From NCBI GenBank assembly GCA_018644785.1, contig JABGPV010000151.1:1-12647 (forward strand): 12,647 bases of DNA, read 5' to 3'. Position 1 is the stretch's first letter. The number at the start of each line of letters is the position of its first letter. The notes under the pieces were generated by a model, which saw only the letters and a program-made list of their open reading frames with translations, made no database searches and was not told the DNA's origin. The position numbers were made by a program, and so were the translations under genes. The stretch is from Deltaproteobacteria bacterium (GTDB lineage: Bacteria; Desulfobacterota; DSM-4660; Desulfatiglandales; Desulfatiglandaceae). Positions 6,926 through 12,361 of the stretch are shown one piece after another.

Positions 6926-7055
6926 AATCAATGTCGTTAACTTAAAGAATATCTTGATAGGCAACTCCCCCTTCGAAGGGGGCCAAACATCCCCCTCACC
7001 CCCTTCTAAGGGGGAATTTTACAATCGAACTCAGCTTAAACTAACGACATTGGTT
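6926..7055. mobile_element. MITE-like repeat block with terminal inverted repeats
   Basis: Ends 6926-6946 and 7035-7055 are inverted repeats matching at 18 of 21 positions, with a perfect 11-base core (CAATGTCGTTA at 6929-6939). Between them lie two nearly identical 16-bp palindromes, CCCCCTTCGAAGGGGG (6967-6982) and CCCCCTTCTAAGGGGG (6999-7014), 32 bp apart. There is no open frame of note and no clear target-site duplication. The layout fits a small non-autonomous element or a structured dispersed repeat inserted between the thioredoxin-like and transporter genes. Confidence 0.6.
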
Positions 7056-7075
7056 AACAAATAACGTCACTTAAT

Positions 7076-7116
7076 CTGCCTGCAAAAGTTCTTGAAATTG
7101 GACTTTTTGCAGGCAG
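7076..7116 (-). terminator. Hairpin downstream of the thioredoxin-like gene
   Basis: CTGCCTGCAAAA (7076-7087) pairs perfectly with TTTTGCAGGCAG (7105-7116), with a 17-base loop. It lies 20 nt past the thioredoxin-like stop. The stem is strong but no T-run follows it on the minus strand, so it could be a factor-dependent terminator, an mRNA 3'-end stabiliser or another dispersed repeat. Confidence 0.45.
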
Positions 7117-7136
7117 AATGTGTTAGCGACGTGTTT

Positions 7137-7454
7137 CTAAGCCGACCCTTTAATCAAGGCTGTCAGTTCCCGGGCGTTAAAGAGGCCGGATTTGCGTGCT
7201 GCAATGCTACCATCACGGATCACCAAAAGGGTGGGAACCCGGCTGATCTCAAGTTCGGCCATGGCAGCCGGATTCTCCTCGCTGTCGATCTGCATCACGG
7301 TCAGATCCGGATTGGCAATCGAAACCTTCTCGATCACCTTTTTCAAGGCTTTGCAATGCGGGCAGATCTTCTTGTAAAAGAGAAGAATACCGCTGTTTTC
7401 CGCCAAAGCGGACTTGAAATCCCCATCGCTTAGTTCCATGACTTCTTTGGCCAT
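7137..7454 (-). CDS. Thioredoxin-family protein with CPHC active site
   Basis: This 105-residue protein has thioredoxin-fold length and layout: a strand (ILLFYKKI, 23-30), then the redox motif Cys31-Pro-His-Cys34, a long helix, and the conserved cis-proline at Val73-Pro74-Thr75. CPHC is more oxidising than the classical CGPC and is typical of DsbA/glutaredoxin-like members, so its job may be disulfide exchange or thiol supply to one specific enzyme rather than general reduction. No signal peptide is present, so it is cytoplasmic. The ATG at 7454 lies 2 nt after the upstream sulfatase stop, with GGAG in that gene's last codons, so the two are co-transcribed and probably translationally coupled. 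The flavoprotein gene at 4672-5586 is a natural candidate for its reductase. No typical thioredoxin Trp precedes the active site. Confidence 0.85.
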   Translation of the reverse strand: MAKEVMELSDGDFKSALAENSGILLFYKKICPHCKALKKVIEKVSIANPDLTVMQIDSEENPAAMAELEISRVPTLLVIRDGSIAARKSGLFNARELTALIKGSA

Positions 7455-7456
7455 CT

Positions 7457-8962
7457 CTAACCCTCCGCCTTGAGCTCGATCATGTAGTCCATCAGGCGCT
7501 GCAGCATCTCCCTGGCGACTTCCGGTTGAGAATCGACGAGGTTGTTGAGCTGGTAGGGATCATTTTTGCGATCATAAAGCTCATCCTTGAAAGGGGTCTC
7601 GGCTTTCTCACCCGGGGCGCAGGTCCAGATATTCTCATCTTCCACCATGTTCTGGAGTCCGACGGTTGCCGCCTTTTTCAGTTCATCGTGATCCTCCTTG
7701 TCATCCAGCCAGTGGATATAGGTCCAATCTTCGGCAACAATACTCCAGGAGAGATTGAAGTAACCCGTAATGGCAAACTCCTTGACCTTGTCCACCTTGC
7801 CCCGCATCAGCGGCAACAGGCTTTTGCCCTGGATACCGCCGTCGTCCCCATGGGGATTGGCAAAGTTGATCAGATTGGCCAGTGGGGTGGTGGTCTCCTT
7901 GACATGATCCATGATGGTGGCTGCCACATCAACAGTCTCTACAAAGGAGGAGACGCGACCCTTCATTCCTTCCGGATGCTTGATGATCAGTGGAATGTGA
8001 GAAAGTTCTTCATATGGCCAGGGGCGGCACTTACGCATGATGCCATGCCCATGTTCGCCATCACCCAGTGGTTCACCGTGATCGGAGAGAAAGACGATCA
8101 GTGAATTGTCATAGAGATCCAGCTCCTTGAGCCGGTCGATGAATTTACCGATCCATTTGTCCACCATGGTGATCTTCTCAGCATAAAGCATGCGAACATG
8201 GCGTGCCTCCTCTTCGTTGACATAGCCCTCTGTCAGGGTAGCAACCGGGTTAATCAGCTCGATACCACTGTAGTCAGGGTCATACGGACATTTCAGATCC
8301 GGATCCCAGATTGATGGGGGATCCCAGGGCTCATGGGGATCAAAACTATCCAGCCAGAGGAAGAAGGGAGCACTCTTGTCCACCTCTTCAATATATTTCA
8401 TGCCCGCTTTCATGGTCAGGGCGGCCATCTGGTCCTCATCGGTTTTCCAGGAGGCCCGGAACGGCAGGTAATCATTCAGCTCCATGCGAGCGACCTGGCT
8501 GGTGCCAATCTCCATCAACTGACCATCTGCGTTCTTCTCCATCACTGCCCGATGAAATCGGTCTATGTCCAGGTCGTGTGGCAGGGGCTGATAATAGGAA
8601 TCCCACTGGTGACCGCGGATGAAATCCACATAGTTGAAGCCACGGGCATAGCCGTATCCCGGCATGTGCATCATGGGACAGTCGGTGACCATGGCGGTCT
8701 GAATGCGGTTGCCCCACATCAGATCGGTCAGGGTGACATCATCCGTGCTCAGTTTTCGCCAACCGGAGTAGGGCAGGGTGTAACGTCCGGTAAATAGAGC
8801 CCGGCGAGTGGGAATAGTAGGGCAGCCCTCTGCGTAAGCGTTTTCGAAAAGCATGCCGTCTTCGGCCAGTTTGTCGATATTGGGGGTCTTGATCCAGTCG
8901 TTGCCGTAGCAGCCCAGGTAATCAAAGCGCCAGCTGTCCGCCATTATTACAATTGTATTCAT
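7457..8962 (-). CDS. Sulfatase-superfamily hydrolase with Thr at the nucleophile position
   Basis: At 501 residues it covers a full alkaline-phosphatase/sulfatase fold: metal site IMADSWRFDYLGCYG at 6-20, SFDPHEPWDPP at 206-216, SDHGEPLGDGEHGHG at 293-307, and a C-terminal LYDRKNDPYQLNNL segment typical of sulfatases. In the signature block the sequence is CPTIPTRRALFTG at 47-59. Aligned on the C/S-x-P-x-R pattern, the residue that should be Cys or Ser is Thr49; the nearby Cys47 is two places too early. The second Asp of the usual DD pair is Ser10. Formylglycine formation is therefore not expected. It may be a phosphodiesterase-like enzyme using Thr, a transferase, or a different sulfo-ester hydrolase. 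There is no signal peptide, so it is cytoplasmic. The ATG at 8962 has AGAGGAGA upstream. It is the first gene of the minus-strand cluster and faces the sigma-54 regulator. Confidence 0.88.
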   Translation of the reverse strand: MNTIVIMADSWRFDYLGCYGNDWIKTPNIDKLAEDGMLFENAYAEGCPTIPTRRALFTGRYTLPYSGWRKLSTDDVTLTDLMWGNRIQTAMVTDCPMMHMPGYGYARGFNYVDFIRGHQWDSYYQPLPHDLDIDRFHRAVMEKNADGQLMEIGTSQVARMELNDYLPFRASWKTDEDQMAALTMKAGMKYIEEVDKSAPFFLWLDSFDPHEPWDPPSIWDPDLKCPYDPDYSGIELINPVATLTEGYVNEEEARHVRMLYAEKITMVDKWIGKFIDRLKELDLYDNSLIVFLSDHGEPLGDGEHGHGIMRKCRPWPYEELSHIPLIIKHPEGMKGRVSSFVETVDVAATIMDHVKETTTPLANLINFANPHGDDGGIQGKSLLPLMRGKVDKVKEFAITGYFNLSWSIVAEDWTYIHWLDDKEDHDELKKAATVGLQNMVEDENIWTCAPGEKAETPFKDELYDRKNDPYQLNNLVDSQPEVAREMLQRLMDYMIELKAEG

Positions 8963-8996
8963 GAGAGTGTCTCCTCTGGTTTGTAAGATAAAATCA

Positions 8997-9025
8997 TAAT
9001 CGTAATCCTGCTCTTAATCCTAATC
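8997..9025. repeat. Hexamer repeat (TAATCC/GGATTA type) in the sulfatase leader
   Basis: Four TAATC units start at 8997, 9003, 9015 and 9021, all in the same 6-base phase. On the transcribed minus strand they read as GGATTA, GGATTA, AGAGCA, GGATTA, CGATTA: a decayed hexanucleotide repeat 35-63 nt before the ATG. Slippage here could vary the leader length. Confidence 0.6.
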
Positions 9026-9065
9026 CAAAAATAACAATGCATCTCAGCATGTTTTGTACTTCATG

Positions 9066-9080
9066 ATTTTGAATCAAAAT
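9066..9080. promoter_or_regulatory. AT-rich 15-bp palindrome in the divergent control region
   Basis: ATTTTGA and TCAAAAT flank one central A, giving 7-bp perfect arms. It lies between the weak -24/-12 candidate and the sulfatase gene. It could be a regulator site, but AT-rich palindromes of this size also arise by chance. Confidence 0.3.
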
Positions 9081-9113
9081 AGATTGAGAATTTAAATGCT
9101 GTTGCTCATATTC

Positions 9114-9129
9114 TGCACGAGCTGTTCCG
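9114..9129 (-). promoter_or_regulatory. Weak candidate sigma-54 (-24/-12) promoter for the minus-strand cluster
   Basis: On the minus strand the bases read CGGAACAGCTCGTGCA. GG (9128-9127) and GC (9116-9115) are exactly 10 bases apart, as sigma-54 requires, and the -12 element gTGCA fits well, but the -24 element matches only in part. The predicted start near 9103 would leave a leader of about 140 nt. The divergent sigma-54 activator gene and an inverted repeat about 80 bp upstream support the reading. Confidence 0.35.
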
Positions 9130-9181
9130 AAACTGTTTTGATCATTAACTTCAATACCTTTGGAAAACTCGGGTCATGTCC

Positions 9182-9250
9182 AACTGTGAATTTTGACAGT
9201 TTATGCTGAGATATATTACAGTTAAGATTGTTCTGACATATTCCACAGTT
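9182..9250. promoter_or_regulatory. Candidate activator binding region: AACTGT-N8-ACAGTT plus extra ACAGTT copies
   Basis: AACTGT (9182-9187) and ACAGTT (9196-9201) form a perfect inverted repeat with an 8-base spacer. Further ACAGTT copies lie at 9218-9223 and 9245-9250. The region is directly upstream of the regulator gene and about 80-150 bp above the predicted start of the opposing sulfatase transcript, the usual place for enhancer sites of sigma-54 activators. TTGACA at 9193-9198 overlaps the right arm and could be a -35 for the regulator, although no good -10 follows. Confidence 0.5.
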
Positions 9251-9270
9251 AACTCTTTTTTTAAGTCCCC

Positions 9271-10818
9271 ATGAATATCAGTGAAGCCGAATTCTTCCGG
9301 CAGCTCACCATGCACACCTGCTGCAGCCTGGAAACGGAAAAAGCGTTGTTTGAATGCTTCAGTTATATCAAGCAGTACATCCCTGCCGACGAGATGGCCC
9401 TCAGCTATTTTGACGAGGAAACCAGCGAAACGGTGAAGTTCGCATCGGCCACGAAGGAAGGGGGCGAATTGTGTGATATCCGGTTCAAGCTGAGCCCCCA
9501 GGAGCGTGCGGCGTTTCTGAATCCGGAGGTACTGCCGGACCTGACGATAAATAACAGGCCGGGTGGGGATCCGTTTGGGGAAAAACTATTGATGACATCT
9601 TACGGCAGCACGGATATATCCATCCTCTTTCTGAGGCTGAGAATTGAGGGGGTGCTCCAGGGGGGGCTGGTACTCAAGGCCGACGGGATCGACCGCTTTA
9701 CTGATGAGCACATGCGGCTATTTGCTCTGCTCAAGGATCCCTGGGCCATTGTCATGACCAATAACCGGCAGTACATGGAACTGGTGCGGCTGAAGGAGAT
9801 CCTGGCCGATGACAACCAATATCTGTACAAAGAGCTGCAGGATTTCCGGGGGGGCGAAATCGTCGGTGCGAAAAACGGACTGCGCCAGGTGACCATGCTG
9901 GCAGGACAGGTGGCCTCCCTTAACAGTCCGGTGCTGCTGCTGGGGGAGACCGGCGTGGGCAAGGAGGTGATCGCCTCCAGCATCCATAACAACTCGGATA
10001 GAAAGGACGGCCCCTTCATCAAGGTTAACTGCGGTGCCATCCCTGACACCCTGATCGACAGCGAGCTGTTCGGCCACGAAAAGGGGGCCTTTACCGGCGC
10101 CACATCCCAAAAGCGGGGGCGGTTTGAACGGGCGGATGGCGGGACCATTTTTCTGGATGAGATCGGGGAGCTGCCCCTGCAGGCACAGGTCCGTCTGCTG
10201 CGGGTGATTCAGGACCGGACCTTCGAACGGGTAGGGGGATCAGAACCCATCAAGGTGGATATCCGCATCACCGCCGCCACCCACCGGGACCTGGTGGAGA
10301 TGGTGGAACAGGGATCCTTCCGGGAGGATCTCTACTACCGCCTCAATGTCTTTCCCATCCGCATCCCGCCACTACGCCATCGCAAGTCTGACATCACAGA
10401 GCTGACCCACTATTTCATCCACAAAAAAGCAGTAGAACTGGGACGCCACCAGGTTCCGGAGCTGGCTCCGGGAGCCGACCGGAAGCTGGTCAGCCATCAC
10501 TGGCCCGGCAATGTGCGGGAACTGGAAAACGCGGTGGAACGGGCCCTGATCACCAGCCGGGGGGCATATCTTGAATTTTCGGATCTGGCAGGTCCTGATG
10601 CGACAGCCTCACCGGCAACTGAGGTCATACTCGAACCCGCAAGATCGCTCAAACTGGACGACGCCAACTATCGTCACATCGAAAGCGTGATGGCCATGAC
10701 AGAGGGACGGGTGGAAGGACCCGGCGGTGCCGCCGACCTCCTGGGCCTCAACCCCGGCACCCTGCGGGCCCGCATGCGAAAACTCGGCATGCCCTTCGGC
10801 CGCAGGGTAAAAGGGTAG
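9271..10818 (+). CDS. Sigma-54-dependent transcriptional activator (GAF-AAA+-Fis HTH)
   Basis: This 515-residue enhancer-binding protein has three parts. Residues 1-165 form a GAF-like sensor with no response-regulator Asp pocket, so it probably senses a small molecule. The AAA+ domain runs from about 195 to 430, with Walker A GETGVGKE (225-232), the sigma-54 contact loop GAFTGA (272-277), Walker [11 protein letters not shown] (291-300), [11 protein letters not shown] (351-361) and WPGNVREL (411-418). A Fis-type helix-turn-helix lies at 483-507 ([22 protein letters not shown]). It should drive ATP-dependent opening of sigma-54 promoters. Its divergent position makes the sulfatase cluster the likely target, and the cluster's substrate or product the likely ligand; both are inference. 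The ATG at 9271 has only a poor ribosome binding site (TTTAAGTCCCC), so expression may be low or the start slightly downstream. A terminator-like hairpin follows at 10899. Confidence 0.93.
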   Translation: MNISEAEFFRQLTMHTCCSLETEKALFECFSYIKQYIPADEMALSYFDEETSETVKFASATKEGGELCDIRFKLSPQERAAFLNPEVLPDLTINNRPGGDPFGEKLLMTSYGSTDISILFLRLRIEGVLQGGLVLKADGIDRFTDEHMRLFALLKDPWAIVMTNNRQYMELVRLKEILADDNQYLYKELQDFRGGEIVGAKNGLRQVTMLAGQVASLNSPVLLLGETGVGKEVIASSIHNNSDRKDGPFIKVNCGAIPDTLIDSELFGHEKGAFTGATSQKRGRFERADGGTIFLDEIGELPLQAQVRLLRVIQDRTFERVGGSEPIKVDIRITAATHRDLVEMVEQGSFREDLYYRLNVFPIRIPPLRHRKSDITELTHYFIHKKAVELGRHQVPELAPGADRKLVSHHWPGNVRELENAVERALITSRGAYLEFSDLAGPDATASPATEVILEPARSLKLDDANYRHIESVMAMTEGRVEGPGGAADLLGLNPGTLRARMRKLGMPFGRRVKG

Positions 10819-10898
10819 AGTTATTCGGCTCGCTCGATTTTAAAGCTGCCCGAAGATATGGTAACGGTCGTGGCGCAATTGTCCGACGACAGCTAAAC

Positions 10899-10933
10899 TC
10901 AAGACCTTGTCTAAAGGTGGGGACTTGATTTTT
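10899..10933 (+). terminator. Terminator-like hairpin after the regulator gene
   Basis: An outer stem TCAAG (10899-10903)/CTTGA (10924-10928) and inner stem ACCTT (10904-10908)/AAGGT (10914-10918) form a hairpin with a one-sided GGGGA bulge, followed directly by TTTTT. It is 80 nt past the regulator stop and 24 nt before the next start, so it may terminate the regulator transcript or lie in the leader of the next gene. Confidence 0.5.
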
Positions 10934-10957
10934 ACATTTTTTAACTATTGGGGATTT

Positions 10958-11344
10958 ATGCGCATTAACAAAGTGATGTTTCAACTGGCTACTGTGGTAG
11001 CAACAGCTGTTCTGTTTTCCGGTAGCGGATTTGCGGAAGAGAAGTTTGCTGTTATCGCCGGCGAATGGCAACGGACGGACGGCAATTATCTCATCACGGT
11101 CAGCGATGTACAGGCAAATGGCCAGGCTACCGTGCAATACTTTAATCCCCGCCCTATTCATATCGCAAAGGCTGCCGTTTCACCCCATAAAGGGTTTGTC
11201 CAGCTCTCTATCGAATTCCAGGATAGGGGATATGAAGGATCAACCTATCTGCTTTACTACTATGCCGAAGAGGACTCGCTGGTGGGATATTACTATCAGG
11301 CTAAGATGGACAGGACGTACAAAGTTGGCTTTATCAGGAAGTGA
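10958..11344 (+). CDS. Small secreted protein of unknown function
   Basis: The frame is open from 10907, but the ATG at 10958 is preferred: GGGG lies 6 bases upstream and the protein then begins with a clear signal peptide. That peptide has a basic start (MRINK), a hydrophobic core (about 7-19) and a cleavage site after GFA at 26. The mature part is about 100 residues, rich in Tyr, Gly and alternating beta-strand patterns, with WQRTDGNY near its start, YFNPRPI in the middle, and YLLYYYAEEDSLVGYYYQA towards the end. No cysteines are seen in the mature part and no catalytic motif is recognised. It resembles small beta-rich periplasmic proteins found across Gram-negatives, but I cannot name a family. 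It has no co-directional partner: the next genes are on the opposite strand. Confidence 0.75.
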   Translation: MRINKVMFQLATVVATAVLFSGSGFAEEKFAVIAGEWQRTDGNYLITVSDVQANGQATVQYFNPRPIHIAKAAVSPHKGFVQLSIEFQDRGYEGSTYLLYYYAEEDSLVGYYYQAKMDRTYKVGFIRK

Positions 11345-11345
11345 T

Positions 11346-11383
11346 TTGAAAACGGGGGTCAGGCCGCGTCGAACTGTTTTCAA
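11346..11383. terminator. Possible hairpin between convergent genes
   Basis: TTGAAAAC (11346-11353) and GTTTTCAA (11376-11383) are perfect 8-base inverted repeats with a 22-base loop, just after the secreted-protein stop and before the end of the opposing toxin gene. It has no long T-run, so terminator function is weakly supported. Confidence 0.35.
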
Positions 11384-11442
11384 GTTCACTGACTGAAGTG
11401 CCACCTGATTGGCTTGAGGAAATATGTACCGGTTACTAATGA

Positions 11443-11736
11443 CTAGATCTTTTTTAGGCGTTGCATCATCTCTTTATAGACCTTTTCATCTTTTCGGAGT
11501 CCAACTTTTACAACATAGACTTTAATGTCAGCTTTTTCAATTCTGTATATAACACGATAATCGGATATTTTGAGTTTTCGAAATCCTTTTAAATCGTGTC
11601 TTAGAGGGGAACCATATTTTTCTGGCGCAGTTCCGAGCTTTTTTCGAATTGTTTTAAGAATGATAGACTGGTCATGTTCGTTAATGCTCTTGAAATCTTC
11701 ATCGATTACCAAGCGGTGAATCGTTACATTCCACAT
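11443..11736 (-). CDS. RelE/ParE-family toxin
   Basis: This 97-residue basic protein has the RelE/ParE size and layout. The N-terminal strand and helix (MWNVTIHRLVIDEDFKSI) are followed by a second helix, then the conserved block SPLRHDLKGFRKLKISDYRV at 43-62, a strand (VIYRIEKADIKVYVV) and VGLRKDEKVY near the end. Lys50, Arg53, Lys54, Arg61 and Arg81 are candidates for RNA contact or catalysis in the RelE manner, which cuts mRNA on the ribosome. It follows the antitoxin gene by 6 nt, the usual order for such modules. The C-terminal His/Tyr typical of the strongest RelE nucleases is represented only by Tyr87, so ParE-type gyrase inhibition cannot be excluded by eye. Base composition is more AT-rich than in the sulfatase cluster, consistent with horizontal arrival. 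Confidence 0.88.
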   Translation of the reverse strand: MWNVTIHRLVIDEDFKSINEHDQSIILKTIRKKLGTAPEKYGSPLRHDLKGFRKLKISDYRVIYRIEKADIKVYVVKVGLRKDEKVYKEMMQRLKKI

Positions 11737-11742
11737 GGCAAT

Positions 11743-12012
11743 TTACTTGAGAAGAGTTTCTAAATCGACGTAATCCTCCTCGCTGCTATTTTCATAGCGT
11801 TCTTTCGCAATATAACCCAAAACAAAGTCTTCAGCCATCTCCATGATCTCTTGGATGTGTTCGTATTCTTCGTTTGAAATTAATACCGCTTGTGGTTTTC
11901 GTCTCTTCTCGATAATGACGAGTCCTTCCTGAGCTTTCTTGAGCACCTTATCGATTCCTGTTCTCAGTTCTGATACACCAACCAGAGTTGTGTTTTCCTT
12001 TACTGTAATCAT
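11743..12012 (-). CDS. Phd/YefM-family antitoxin
   Basis: This 89-residue protein begins with the Phd/YefM DNA-binding fold: a short strand, then VGVSELRTGIDKVLKKAQEG at 11-30, a strand (LVIIEKR), and QAVLISNEEYEHI at 41-53. The acidic C-terminal part (ENSSEEDYVDLETLLK) is typical of the flexible tail that wraps and neutralises the partner toxin. The ATG at 12012 is preceded by GAGGGG. The toxin gene begins 6 nt after its stop, so the two form one operon. As in other such modules, the antitoxin, or the complex, should bind the operator upstream; a matching interrupted palindrome lies at 12067-12089. Confidence 0.88.
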   Translation of the reverse strand: MITVKENTTLVGVSELRTGIDKVLKKAQEGLVIIEKRRKPQAVLISNEEYEHIQEIMEMAEDFVLGYIAKERYENSSEEDYVDLETLLK

Positions 12013-12057
12013 AGCCCCTCTTGTATTGTCTGTTGCTCATTCTATGCTCTTTTTAAT

Positions 12058-12089
12058 ATGCTATCTAATTGTCATTTAAAATGTCAATT
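12058..12089 (-). promoter_or_regulatory. Promoter and operator of the toxin-antitoxin operon
   Basis: An interrupted palindrome (AATTG-t-CATTT-a-AAATG-t-CAATT, 12067-12089) has fully complementary arms except at the three spacer bases. On the minus strand it overlaps a perfect -35 box TTGACA (12087-12082), followed 18 bases later by TAGCAT (12063-12058), a 4/6 match to TATAAT. The start would lie about 40 nt above the antitoxin ATG. Binding at the palindrome would block RNA polymerase, as expected for autoregulation. Confidence 0.65.
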
Positions 12090-12143
12090 CATTTCCATCT
12101 CCACTTAACCAGGCAAAAACCAGATCCCATCACCCTTATAACA

Positions 12144-12238
12144 TTTACCCCACGGTAAAACTGATTTACCTGCACCAATATCCTTCCCGCAATCTTTACC
12201 ACCAATATCTTTTCCTGCTCTGTTATTTTTACTTTACA
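12144..12238. repeat. TTTACC / ACCAATATC repeats in the spacer before the TetR-like gene
   Basis: TTTACC occurs at 12144, 12165 and 12195, with TTTACA at 12233. ACCAATATC follows two of them (12174-12182 and 12201-12209), and a degenerate CCATATTCC follows the last. The first unit is part of a perfect inverted repeat TTTACC-CCAC-GGTAAA (12144-12159). The 349-base spacer 12013-12361 holds no other feature apart from the toxin-antitoxin promoter. The repeats could be regulator sites for the TetR-like gene downstream. Confidence 0.5.
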
Positions 12239-12361
12239 CCCATATTCCCCTGAAGATCTCAGGCTTTATAACAAAAATAAATGTGGGAACATGCTCTTGA
12301 CAGAGTCATTTTGAGCGGGCAAACCAGACTACAGCCGACACCGCAAGGAGAAAGGCAGAAC

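Noticed and set aside
6982..6995. GG-N10-GC sigma-54-like pattern on the minus strand upstream of the transporter
   Set aside because: It lies within the C5/G5 palindrome block, where such a pattern is expected by chance, and the flanking bases match poorly.
9600..10148. Minus-strand open frame of 182 codons inside the sigma-54 regulator
   Set aside because: Covers the AAA+ domain in antisense; Ser/Pro-rich composition is typical of GC-rich shadow frames.
10748..11161. Minus-strand frame of 137 codons across the gap after the regulator
   Set aside because: Overlaps the regulator end and the secreted-protein signal peptide; no ribosome binding site or motif.
12144..12238. Small CRISPR array
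   Set aside because: Repeats are only 6-9 bases with irregular spacing and no cas genes are present.
12297..12325. Sigma-70 promoter for the TetR-like gene (TTGACA at 12297-12302)
   Set aside because: No acceptable -10 box at 16-18 bases; the hexamer alone is not enough.
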